DNA of 64,000 nt from an uncultured bacterium (GTDB lineage Bacteria; Bacteroidota; Bacteroidia; Bacteroidales; Muribaculaceae): positions 1 to 64,000 of the forward strand of contig CAJMMT010000005.1 of NCBI GenBank assembly GCA_905214715.1, written 5' to 3'. The translations under genes and the position numbers were made by a program. This document shows positions 1 through 7,472 of the stretch, one piece after another. Positions within the stretch are counted from its first letter, which is position 1. Every line of letters starts with the position of its first letter. A model generated the notes under the pieces. The model was not told where the DNA came from. It worked only from the letters and a program-made list of their open reading frames with translations, and searched no databases.

Positions 1-60
<60 letters not shown>

Positions 61-309
61 TGGTTATATATTTTCATATATTCTTCTTGCTTTTGTTCGT
101 CCCGGCTTCCTGGTCTCGGAATTGCGGAAAGTCTTGTCTGTCTTTCCCTTGTCTCTTCTTCAACCCGGCGCGCGCTACCCGTCTCCGGACGGCCGCGCCG
201 TCGCTGCTTTTGTCTTGTGGCATCTTTGTCAATGTCCTCTTTCGGCTTCCCGACGGAAGCCCCATCCTCTCGTTACGCCGCTTTCAGATGGCGTTGTTTC
301 CGGATTGCG
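61..309 (-). other. rRNA operon leader
   Basis: This is the stretch between the predicted transcription start (near 309) and the mature 16S 5' end. It holds no supportable gene. It contains a perfect 7-bp hairpin with a four-base loop (244-250 pairing with 255-261) and GC-rich sequence at about 165-205. Such leaders normally carry RNase III processing stems and antitermination signals. I did not identify a convincing boxA. Confidence 0.6.
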
Positions 310-313
310 GATG

Positions 314-344
314 CAAAGTTACTGCCTTTTTCCACTCCCCGCAA
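314..344 (-). promoter_or_regulatory. rRNA operon promoter, Bacteroidetes type
   Basis: On the minus strand, TTG at 344-342, a 20-bp spacer, then TAACTTTG at 321-314. This matches the Bacteroidetes sigma-ABfr consensus (-33 TTG and -7 TAnnTTTG). The predicted start is near 309, leaving a leader of about 250 nt before 16S. Confidence 0.75.
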
Positions 345-387
345 GTTTTCCGACGAAAAAATTGACGGATAAAACAATTTTACCCGC

Positions 388-433
388 CAACCGGTTTTAT
401 CTCACCGTTTTAAATAAATGTTAAAATCGGTTG
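388..433 (-). terminator. possible terminator downstream of the nfn genes
   Basis: CAACCG at 388-393 and TTTTA at 395-399 can pair with TAAAA at 422-426 and CGGTTG at 428-433 around a long loop. It lies just past the stop of the NfnB-like gene and before the rRNA promoter. The stem has a bulged base on each side and a large loop, so the call is weak. Confidence 0.35.
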
Positions 434-440
434 AATTGTG

Positions 441-1829
441 TTAACGGGATTTCAGGTACTCATCTATCGCTTTCGCAGCCTTTCTGCCGGCACCCATCGC
501 AAGAATTACGGTGGCGGCTCCCGTTACAGTGTCGCCCCCGGCAAAAATACCTTCACGTGTGGTACGTCCCTCCTCATCGGCAACGATACAGCCACGACGG
601 TTTGTTTCAAGTCCGTCGGTAGTCGATTTGATAAGAGGGTTCGGACTTGTACCGAGCGCCATTATCACCACATCACAGGGTATCACGAATTCCGACCCCT
701 CCACGGGCACCGGACTGCGACGTCCGCTGGCATCCGGCTCACCAAGCTCCATGCGTATACATTCCACACCTTCTACCCAACCACGCTCATCGCCTATAAT
801 ACGTACGGGATTGGTGAGCATCTTGAAATCTATACCCTCCTGTTTGGCATGGTGCACTTCTTCCACTCGCGCCGGCAACTCGGCTTCCGAACGACGGTAG
901 ACAATGGTAGCTTCGGCACCGAGGCGCTTGGCGGTACGCACCGCGTCCATAGCCACATTGCCACCTCCCACTATCACCGCGCGACGACCGGGCTCTACAG
1001 GAGTGTCGTAATCGTAATCGTAAGCATGCATAAGATTGGTACGGGTCAGGAATTCGTTGGCCGAGAAAACACCGTTGAGATTCTCGCCCGGAATGCCCAT
1101 AAATCTGGGAAGTCCGGCTCCCGAACCTATAAACACCGCATCATATCCCTCTTCGTCCATCAACTGGTCTACAGTTACAGTGCGACCTACTATCACATCG
1201 GTCTCTATCTCCACACCAAGCTTCCTTACGGCATCTACTTCGCGCGCGACTATACCATCTTTGGGCAAACGGAATTCAGGTATACCATACACAAGAACCC
1301 CACCGACCTTGTGGAGGGCTTCGAATATCTTCACCTCATAACCGAGTTTCGCAAGATCAGAGGCACAAGCCAGCCCTGCGGGCCCGGATCCCACCACAGC
1401 CACTTTCTTACCATTGGGTTCAGCCTTGGAAACAGACCAGTCGGCGGCATGCTCTATCTTCCAATCTCCTACATAACGCTCAAGCTTGCCTATTGACACA
1501 GGCTCTCCCTTGATACCGAGCACGCATGAACCTTCACATTGGCTCTCCTGCGGACAAACACGCCCACAGACCGACGGCAACGAACTATCGCGCGAAATAA
1601 CGTCGGCGGCCTTTCCTTCGTCGCCGACCGCAACCGCCGCTATAAACTCCGGTATCGAAACATGAACCGGACAAGCTGAAACGCAACGGGGATTCTTGCA
1701 ATTCAGACAACGCGACGCCTCCCGCATGGCCTCTTCACGGTCATATCCCAGACATACTTCTTCAAAATTGGTGGCGCGGACTTCCGGATTCTGTTCGCGC
1801 ACCGGAACTCGGGGTATTCTTTCAGCCAT
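441..1829 (-). CDS. nfnB: NfnB-type NADPH-binding subunit (glutamate synthase small-subunit-like)
   Basis: This 462-residue flavoprotein belongs to the family annotated as NADPH-dependent glutamate synthase small subunit. With its neighbour it most likely forms NfnAB, the NADH-dependent reduced ferredoxin:NADP+ oxidoreductase, which bifurcates electrons in the cytoplasm. Visible motifs are two four-cysteine iron-sulfur sets (C41, C44, C49, C53 and C88, C92, C98, C102), an FAD-binding GSGPAG at 147-152 and a second nucleotide site GGGNVAMD at 288-295. I chose the ATG at 1829 because it overlaps the end of nfnA as ATGGCTGA and begins the conserved MAERIPRVPVREQNP. An upstream in-frame start at 1949 would run deep into nfnA. 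No large glutamate synthase subunit is adjacent, which favours NfnB over GltD. Confidence 0.8.
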   Translation of the reverse strand: MAERIPRVPVREQNPEVRATNFEEVCLGYDREEAMREASRCLNCKNPRCVSACPVHVSIPEFIAAVAVGDEGKAADVISRDSSLPSVCGRVCPQESQCEGSCVLGIKGEPVSIGKLERYVGDWKIEHAADWSVSKAEPNGKKVAVVGSGPAGLACASDLAKLGYEVKIFEALHKVGGVLVYGIPEFRLPKDGIVAREVDAVRKLGVEIETDVIVGRTVTVDQLMDEEGYDAVFIGSGAGLPRFMGIPGENLNGVFSANEFLTRTNLMHAYDYDYDTPVEPGRRAVIVGGGNVAMDAVRTAKRLGAEATIVYRRSEAELPARVEEVHHAKQEGIDFKMLTNPVRIIGDERGWVEGVECIRMELGEPDASGRRSPVPVEGSEFVIPCDVVIMALGTSPNPLIKSTTDGLETNRRGCIVADEEGRTTREGIFAGGDTVTGAATVILAMGAGRKAAKAIDEYLKSR

Positions 1830-2679
1830 GGCATTTACATTTATGAGATTCTTCTTTATGGGTCTTCTGATGCTCACGATACATATTCTGACGCCGCATG
1901 GCTTCATCGAAATCCACCAGCGAGGCGTCGAATTCCGGCCCGTCGACACAGGTAAACAATGTCTTTCCCCCTACCGTTACGCGACAGGCGCCGCACATGC
2001 CTGTACCATCCACCATCAATGCGTTAAGCGACACTACCGTGGGAATGCCGTAACCAAGTGTGGTCTTCGACGCGAATTTCATCATGATCATAGGGCCTAT
2101 TATGACGGCCATGTCATATTTCTTGCCTTCACGCCCGACGAGGTCATCTATAAGAGCGGGCACCATACCGTGGAAGCCGGCAGAACCGTCATCGGTACAC
2201 AGATATACGTTGGCCACCTTTTTCATCTCATCTACATATGTAAAGAGATCGCGGGTCTTGGCTCCGATAACGACATCGGCTGTAACCCCATGATCACGCA
2301 GCCATTTGGCCTGAGGATAAACAGGTGCCGTTCCCACACCACCGGCCACGAACAATACCCGCTTTCCTGCAAGTTCCTCGGCGGTCATACCCACCAGATC
2401 CGACGGCTGGCCCAATGGGCCGGCGAAATCAAGAAACGATTCCCCCTCTTCAAGCGAATTGATCTTGCGCGAAGAGTGTCCTATGGTCTGGGTAACTATA
2501 GTTACCGTTCCCTGTTCTGAATCGTAGTCGCATATTGTCAGGGGTATACGTTCACCCTGCTCATCGGTGCGCACTATCACGAACTGACCCGGTTTCGCCG
2601 AGCGGGCCACGCGCGGTGCATGTACCTTCATCTCCGTGATGTTAGGAGAAAGGTAACGTTTGCTTACTATCTTAAACAT
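1822..2679 (-). CDS. nfnA: NfnA-type FAD/NAD(H) subunit with [2Fe-2S] site (ferredoxin-NADP reductase-like)
   Basis: This 285-residue protein resembles ferredoxin-NADP+ reductase subunit alpha, also annotated as sulfide or dihydroorotate dehydrogenase electron-transfer subunit. It would bind FAD and NAD(H) and pass electrons to the large subunit. Visible features are the flavin region GQFVIVRTDEQGERIPLTI (31-49), the nucleotide loop VAGGVGTAP (111-119) and a late cysteine set C229, C232, C244 for the [2Fe-2S] cluster. The last residues are unusually basic and cysteine-rich (HKCKCHG). It is the first gene of the pair and overlaps nfnB by 8 bases. A good promoter lies about 110 bp upstream. In this lineage the pair would supply NADPH from NADH and reduced ferredoxin. 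Confidence 0.8.
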   Translation of the reverse strand: MFKIVSKRYLSPNITEMKVHAPRVARSAKPGQFVIVRTDEQGERIPLTICDYDSEQGTVTIVTQTIGHSSRKINSLEEGESFLDFAGPLGQPSDLVGMTAEELAGKRVLFVAGGVGTAPVYPQAKWLRDHGVTADVVIGAKTRDLFTYVDEMKKVANVYLCTDDGSAGFHGMVPALIDDLVGREGKKYDMAVIIGPMIMMKFASKTTLGYGIPTVVSLNALMVDGTGMCGACRVTVGGKTLFTCVDGPEFDASLVDFDEAMRRQNMYREHQKTHKEESHKCKCHG

Positions 2680-2720
2680 TATAATTGTTTATGGTATTAG
2701 GTTGTCAAAAAACCGTTCTC

Positions 2721-2738
2721 CCCGCGGACCTCCGCGGG
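2721..2738 (-). other. GC-rich hairpin in the nfnA leader
   Basis: CCCGCGGA at 2721-2728 and TCCGCGGG at 2731-2738 form a short perfect palindrome inside the predicted 5' untranslated region of nfnAB. A second small palindrome, ATGCC-G-GGCAT, sits at 2751-2761. They could affect mRNA stability or bind a regulator. There is no further evidence for either. Confidence 0.4.
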
Positions 2739-2790
2739 CCAAGACCACATATGCCGGGCATACATGAAACGGGGGAGCGAATACAAAGTG

Positions 2791-2822
2791 CAAATCTAAA
2801 TCTATTTATCTGAAATGGCAAA
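2791..2822 (-). promoter_or_regulatory. nfnAB promoter, Bacteroidetes type
   Basis: On the minus strand, TTTG at 2822-2819, a 20-bp spacer, then TAGATTTG at 2798-2791. The predicted start is near 2786. It is back to back with the promoter of the plus-strand gene at 2961. Confidence 0.7.
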
Positions 2823-2836
2823 TTCCCGGCCTAAAA

Positions 2837-2867
2837 TTGCAAGTTAACGCAATTTGAATTATTTTTG
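2837..2867 (+). promoter_or_regulatory. promoter of the YqeY-serS transcript
   Basis: TTG at 2837-2839, a 20-bp spacer, then TATTTTTG at 2860-2867. The predicted start is near 2872, about 90 bases before the ATG at 2961. Confidence 0.6.
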
Positions 2868-2960
2868 TAACCTTATATCTGACTCTCAACTTCCCGGCTA
2901 CCGTTGTAATGCCACAGCGCCGCCATCAGGGGGCAGATTCAAAAGTAAAAAAGAATCAGT

Positions 2961-3416
2961 ATGAATTACTTTGACACTATCAGCGAAGAGATAAAAAAGG
3001 CGATGCTCGCGCGCGAAAAAGTGCGTCTCGAGGCATTGCGTGGAATCAAAAAAGAATTCCTCGAGGCCAAGACCGCCCCGGGAGCCGGGGGTGAACTCGG
3101 CGATGACACAGCCATGAAAATCATGGTCAAGATGGTGAAACAACGTAAGGAAAGCGCACGTATATACACCGAGAACAATCGTCCGGAACTTGCCGAAAAC
3201 GAGCTTGCCGAGGCTGCCGTAATCGAAGAGTTCCTGCCCAAGCAGATGTCGGGCGAAGAACTTGAGGCCGAACTCAAAGCCATTATCGCCGAAATAGGAG
3301 CCGCCGGCCCGCGCGACATGGGCAAAGTTATGGGCATAGCTTCAAAACGTCTTGTCGGCCGAGCCGAAGGCCGCGCCATTTCCGATTCTGTTAAACAACT
3401 TCTAAACAACATATAA
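2961..3416 (+). CDS. GatB/YqeY domain protein
   Basis: A 151-residue cytoplasmic protein of the YqeY family. The family shares the helical tail domain of GatB, the tRNA-dependent amidotransferase subunit that contacts tRNA. The exact role of stand-alone YqeY is not settled. Recognisable parts are the N-terminal LRGIKKEFLEAKTAPG region, the middle KQRKESARIYTENNRPELAE segment and the family hallmark EEFLPKQMS, followed by GPRDMGKVMG. The length matches the family (about 150). The gene sits 2 bp upstream of serS, so the two are probably co-transcribed, in keeping with a tRNA-linked role. Confidence 0.85.
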   Translation: MNYFDTISEEIKKAMLAREKVRLEALRGIKKEFLEAKTAPGAGGELGDDTAMKIMVKMVKQRKESARIYTENNRPELAENELAEAAVIEEFLPKQMSGEELEAELKAIIAEIGAAGPRDMGKVMGIASKRLVGRAEGRAISDSVKQLLNNI

Positions 3417-3418
3417 CA

Positions 3419-4690
3419 GTGCTGACGCTCCAAACTATAAAGGCCGACCCTGAGTTTGTGATCGGTCGTCTTGCCGTTAAAGGGTTCGATGCCCGCGGCG
3501 TAATTACCGAAATTCTTGAAATCGACGCAGAACGCCGCAAACTCCAGGCCCGCACCGACGGTGACGCCGCCGAACTGAAAAAACTGGCCGCCTCGATAGG
3601 CGCGCTTATGAAGCAGGGAAAGAAAGACGAGGCTGAAGAGGTAAAGGCTCAGGTTGCACGTATAAAAGGAGAGACTGCCGGATTGCAAGACCGTCTGGAG
3701 GAATGCGAGAAGAAAATGACAGACTTGCTCCTGACTGTCCCCAACATGCCTTGCGCCGATGTACCGGAAGGACTTACAGCCGCCGACAATGTTGTTGAAA
3801 AAACCGGCGGACATATGCCTGACCTTGGCGACGATGCCCTTCCCCATTGGGAACTGGCGAAAAAATACAACCTGATCGATTTTGAGATGGGTGTTAAGGT
3901 TACCGGGGCCGGATTTCCTTTTTATATAGGAAAAGGAGCACGTTTGCAACGCGCACTTATCCAGTTCTTTCTCGACTCCGCTTCTGAAGCCGGGTATACC
4001 GAAGTCGAGCCTCCCTTTGCGGTGAATGCCGCTTCCGGATACGGCACGGGACAACTGCCCGACAAGGAGGGTCAGATGTATCATGTTACAGTCGACGACC
4101 TCTACCTGATTCCTACGGCCGAGGTTCCGGTTACCAACATGTATCGCGATGTAATCCTGCCTCAGGAGACACTCCCGCGTAAAAACTGCGCTTACTCCCC
4201 ATGTTGGCGCCGCGAAGCCGGAAGCTACGGCAAAGATGTGCGCGGACTGAACCGTCTGCACCAGTTCGACAAGGTCGAGATCGTTCGCATCGAGAAGCCT
4301 GAGAACTCTTACGCCGCTCTCGAAGAAATGAAAGACCACGTTCAGGGTCTGCTTGAAAAGTTAGGACTGCCCTGGCACATTCTTCGTCTCTGCGGTGGCG
4401 ACATGAGCTTCACATCGGCTATCACATTCGATTTCGAGGTATGGAGCGGCGCCCAGAAACGCTGGCTTGAGGTCTCCTCTGTTTCCAACTTCGAGACCTA
4501 TCAGGCCAACCGCCTGAAATGCCGCTATCGTGGGGATGACAAAAAAACTCATCTATGCCACACCCTCAACGGGTCGGCCCTGGCTCTTCCGAGAATCGTG
4601 GCGGCACTGCTTGAAAACAACCAGACACCAGAAGGCATAGTAGTGCCCGAATGTCTGCGCAAGTACACTGGCTTCGACATTATAAACTGA
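3419..4690 (+). CDS. serS: seryl-tRNA synthetase
   Basis: Charges tRNA-Ser (and tRNA-Sec where present) with serine in the cytoplasm. The 423-residue length is normal. Residues 1-110 form the long helical tRNA-binding arm (EILEIDAERRKLQARTDGDA and following). The class II core follows, with motif 2 in CWRREAGSYGKDVRGLNRLHQF and motif 3 in HTLNGSALALPRIVAALLEN. The start is a GTG at 3419, two bases after the stop of the YqeY gene. It begins MLTLQTIKADPEFVIGRLAVK, which matches the usual N-terminus, and no upstream ATG fits. A strong hairpin follows the stop codon. Confidence 0.96.
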   Translation: MLTLQTIKADPEFVIGRLAVKGFDARGVITEILEIDAERRKLQARTDGDAAELKKLAASIGALMKQGKKDEAEEVKAQVARIKGETAGLQDRLEECEKKMTDLLLTVPNMPCADVPEGLTAADNVVEKTGGHMPDLGDDALPHWELAKKYNLIDFEMGVKVTGAGFPFYIGKGARLQRALIQFFLDSASEAGYTEVEPPFAVNAASGYGTGQLPDKEGQMYHVTVDDLYLIPTAEVPVTNMYRDVILPQETLPRKNCAYSPCWRREAGSYGKDVRGLNRLHQFDKVEIVRIEKPENSYAALEEMKDHVQGLLEKLGLPWHILRLCGGDMSFTSAITFDFEVWSGAQKRWLEVSSVSNFETYQANRLKCRYRGDDKKTHLCHTLNGSALALPRIVAALLENNQTPEGIVVPECLRKYTGFDIIN

Positions 4691-4701
4691 TAACAACTTA
4701 A

Positions 4702-4734
4702 TCCATCCGCAGGAGATTCGCTCCTGCGGATGGA
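4702..4734 (+). terminator. 14-bp hairpin after serS
   Basis: TCCATCCGCAGGAG at 4702-4715 pairs perfectly with 4721-4734 around a five-base loop, 11 bases after the serS stop. It is followed by TAAAAAATAG rather than a run of T on the plus strand. It is therefore a likely terminator or 3' stability stem, not a textbook intrinsic terminator. Confidence 0.6.
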
Positions 4735-4780
4735 TAAAAAATAGAGATTCGGCTTTTTATTAATTTCACCCCTTGAGATT

Positions 4781-5545
4781 ATGGCTACATTAAGCAAAAA
4801 AGAAACCAAAATACCTATCGACGATCCAACAGGGAAATGGTCTGACCTTACCATGCTGCCCGAATGGGAAGAAAAGTATTATGACGTATATACAGTAAGG
4901 AAACATGGCAAATGGGTTATGCTCAAGGCTCTGAAAAAAGAGTATGCCGACAATCCCCATTTCCGCGAGATGCTCGAACGGGAATTTGACACACGTTATA
5001 ACCTGGCGCACTCCAATATTGTCATGGTCAATGATCTGGAGTATGTGCCGGGAGTCGGTCTCTCGATCATAACCGACGATGCCTATGGATATTCCCTGCG
5101 CCAGCTCATAGACGATCGCCGTCTGACACCCCAGATCGTCCATCGCCTCGAAACCCAGCTGATCGACGCTATGGAGTATATCCAGGAGAACCATATCGTA
5201 CACCATCCTCTCTCGCCGGAAACCATCATTTTTACCGAGTATACCCAGAATCTCAAGCTTCTTAACGTAGGTTACGACCAGAATCAGGAACTATCCATCC
5301 AGGATACCAGAGCCGACATTCAACGTTATGGCGAGATTCTGACAGAAGTGCTCGACAATCTCCCCACCACTCTCCCAAAACTCAGGAACATCGCTAACAA
5401 AGCACGCGACCCCGAAGGCCCGTATAACACGGTTTCCGACCTTCAGCTCGCCATCGAACGCCGAAACTCAAGCCAGATTTACGTATGGCTCTGCGGTTTC
5501 ATAATTATAATGCTGGCTTTGCTCATCTGGCTTGAACTCCGCTAA
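4781..5545 (+). CDS. membrane-anchored protein kinase-like protein, probable pseudokinase
   Basis: A 254-residue protein with the outline of a Hanks-type serine/threonine kinase but degenerate catalytic motifs. A candidate ATP lysine lies in WVMLKALKK (K49), with a possible helix-C partner E68. The catalytic HRD loop is replaced by HHPLSPETIIF (141-151), which lacks the catalytic aspartate, and the DFG motif is replaced by NVG (162-164). The glycine-rich loop is not recognisable. Residues 232-251 form one hydrophobic segment followed by LELR, so the protein is tail-anchored with its kinase fold in the cytoplasm. It stands between a hairpin and the acetyltransferase gene 38 bp downstream. I infer a signalling scaffold or regulator without phosphotransfer. 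Its partner is unknown. Confidence 0.7.
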   Translation: MATLSKKETKIPIDDPTGKWSDLTMLPEWEEKYYDVYTVRKHGKWVMLKALKKEYADNPHFREMLEREFDTRYNLAHSNIVMVNDLEYVPGVGLSIITDDAYGYSLRQLIDDRRLTPQIVHRLETQLIDAMEYIQENHIVHHPLSPETIIFTEYTQNLKLLNVGYDQNQELSIQDTRADIQRYGEILTEVLDNLPTTLPKLRNIANKARDPEGPYNTVSDLQLAIERRNSSQIYVWLCGFIIIMLALLIWLELR

Positions 5546-5583
5546 ACGGTTCTCTGAATAAGTAACAACACACTCTCAGCCCA

Positions 5584-6711
5584 ATGGTCGAGATAAAACA
5601 AATAACATCCTCTAAAAAGGACCTTAAAAGGTTCACCAAGTTCCAGTTAGACCTCTACGACGGCAACCCCTACTATGTGCCGCCGTTGATTTCTGACGAT
5701 GTCGACACCCTGAACCCTCTCAAGAATCCGGCTTTCGACTTTTGTGAAAGCGCTTACTTCATGGCTTTCCGCGATGGTAAACCTGTTGGACGAATCGCCG
5801 GAATACTGAACCACAAAGTCAACGAAAAAGACAACTCCAAGACTGTACGCTTCGGATTTATCGACTTTATAGACGACCGCGAAGTTTCAGCAGCGCTACT
5901 CAAGGCTGTGGAAGACTGGGGACGGGAAAAGGGCATGAAGAAAATAATCGGTCCGTTAGGATTCACCGACATGGACCACGAAGGGATGCTGATACAGGGG
6001 TTCGACGAGCTCTCCACGATGGCTACCATCTACAACTATCCATATTATCCGGAACACATGGAAGCCCACGGATATGTGAAAGATTCCGACTGGGTAGAGT
6101 TTCTGATGGAAGTGCCTGACGGTATCCCTGAGAAATACAACCGCATCGCCGACATTGTAAAAAAGAAATTCGGTCTGAGAGTACTGAAGTACTCTTCCCG
6201 CTCCCGGATAAAAAACGAATATGGGCGCGCGCTGTTCCATCTCATAAACGACAGCTACAAGGACCTCTACCAATACTCCCCCCTCTCCGACCGCCAGATA
6301 GAACATTACATCGACATATACCTCGGATTGCTTAATCTTGATCTGGTTACGTTGATTGTTGACAAAGAAGACAAGCTTGTGGGCGTAGGAATCTCCATGC
6401 CATCCATGAGCCGCGCTCTTCAAAAATCGCGCGGACGGCTTCTACCGTTCGGATGGATAGACCTGCTGAAAGGCCTTAAAGGCAAGAACGACCGTGTAGA
6501 CCTTTTGTTGGTGGCTGTCAAGCCCGAATACATGAACAAAGGTGTAAACGCCCTGCTCTTTCAAGACCTGATACCATATTATATAAAATATGGATACCGT
6601 TACGCCGAGTCGAACCCTGAAATGGAAAGCAATGCCAAGGTGCAGGGACAATGGGAATACTTCGCCCATCGCCAACATCGCCGCCGTCGCAGCTACCAGA
6701 AGAAACTATGA
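5584..6711 (+). CDS. GNAT-like N-acetyltransferase family protein, substrate unknown
   Basis: A 375-residue cytoplasmic protein conserved in Bacteroidetes and usually annotated as a GNAT-type acyltransferase or hypothetical protein. Support comes from two alpha/beta segments with acetyltransferase character: FMAFRDGKPVGRIAGILNH with EDWGREKGMKKIIGPLGFTDMDHEGMLI in the N-terminal half, and KLVGVGISMPSMSRAL in the C-terminal half. The last 20 residues are very basic (HRQHRRRRSYQKK). The stop overlaps the start of menG as ATGA at 6708-6711, so the two are translationally coupled. The substrate cannot be read from the sequence. Confidence 0.65.
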   Translation: MVEIKQITSSKKDLKRFTKFQLDLYDGNPYYVPPLISDDVDTLNPLKNPAFDFCESAYFMAFRDGKPVGRIAGILNHKVNEKDNSKTVRFGFIDFIDDREVSAALLKAVEDWGREKGMKKIIGPLGFTDMDHEGMLIQGFDELSTMATIYNYPYYPEHMEAHGYVKDSDWVEFLMEVPDGIPEKYNRIADIVKKKFGLRVLKYSSRSRIKNEYGRALFHLINDSYKDLYQYSPLSDRQIEHYIDIYLGLLNLDLVTLIVDKEDKLVGVGISMPSMSRALQKSRGRLLPFGWIDLLKGLKGKNDRVDLLLVAVKPEYMNKGVNALLFQDLIPYYIKYGYRYAESNPEMESNAKVQGQWEYFAHRQHRRRRSYQKKL

Positions 6712-7472
6712 ATTCCGGACAGCATAAGCAGGATACTCCCGAGAAACTGACTCCTTACCATAATAACCGTAGTAAAGGAGAGCAGGTCGAGGAAATGTTC
6801 GATCATATTGCACCGGCCTACGACTTCATGAACAGTGCCATGTCGATGGGTCAGCATAAACGCTGGCGACGTGTGGCCCTCAAAATGGCTTTTGACGCGG
6901 CTCCCTGTCCAAGTGAAGTGCTCGACATGGCGACGGGTACAGGCGATGTGGCCTTTGCCTTAGCCCGTTCCCTACCGAAAGCCAGCATTACAGGCATAGA
7001 CCTCTCGGCCGGAATGCTTGAGATTGCAAAAAAAAGGCTTGCCGAGGCCGAAACAGACATACGCGGCCGCATCTCGTTCTTAAAAGGAGACTGCCTTTCC
7101 CTTCCATTTGCCAATGAACGGTTCGATTTACTGACTGTCGCTTATGGAGTTCGTAATTTCCAGAACCTTAAACAGGGTCTGGCTGAGATGCACAGGGTTT
7201 TGAAGCCGGGAGGTGTGGCCTGCATTATAGAACTGGCCAGACCACGGAAGGCAATCCCGCTTGCCGGATATAAGATATATACCGCATTGATTCCCATTGC
7301 CGGCAGACTGATTGCCGGCGATTCGGATGCCTATCGGTATCTTCCCGAGAGTATCGCGCTATGCCCTCAGCGGGAACGAATGACGGAACTTCTGCTCCAA
7401 TCAGGATTTCGAGAGGCTCGTTGGAAACAGCTTACTCTTGGCACACTCTGCATTTACATAGCTAAAAAATGA
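6708..7472 (+). CDS. menG: demethylmenaquinone methyltransferase
   Basis: A 254-residue SAM-dependent methyltransferase (MenG/UbiE family) that methylates demethylmenaquinone in the last step of menaquinone synthesis. Recognisable motifs are VEEMFDHIAPAYDFMNSAMS near the N-terminus, the SAM site LDMATGTGDVAFAL and the family signature LTVAYGVRNFQNLKQGL, followed by HRVLKPGG. I chose the ATG at 6708, which overlaps the previous stop as ATGA. An earlier in-frame start would lie inside the acetyltransferase. The stop overlaps the next gene in the same way. Menaquinone is the only quinone expected in Bacteroidales, so MenG is preferred over UbiE. Confidence 0.92.
   Translation: MNSGQHKQDTPEKLTPYHNNRSKGEQVEEMFDHIAPAYDFMNSAMSMGQHKRWRRVALKMAFDAAPCPSEVLDMATGTGDVAFALARSLPKASITGIDLSAGMLEIAKKRLAEAETDIRGRISFLKGDCLSLPFANERFDLLTVAYGVRNFQNLKQGLAEMHRVLKPGGVACIIELARPRKAIPLAGYKIYTALIPIAGRLIAGDSDAYRYLPESIALCPQRERMTELLLQSGFREARWKQLTLGTLCIYIAKK

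Noticed and set aside
438..1496. Long plus-strand open frame of 352 residues
   Set aside because: It lies opposite nfnB, whose protein has clear iron-sulfur and FAD motifs. The plus-strand translation has no recognisable features and is rich in H, R, T and Y, as expected for an antisense frame.
441..1829. GltD, small subunit of a classical glutamate synthase
   Set aside because: No large GltB subunit is adjacent, whereas the FNR-like partner overlaps it directly. This is the NfnAB arrangement.
2966..4339. Long minus-strand open frame of 457 residues opposite serS
   Set aside because: The plus strand encodes YqeY-like and seryl-tRNA synthetase proteins with conserved motifs. The antisense frame has none.
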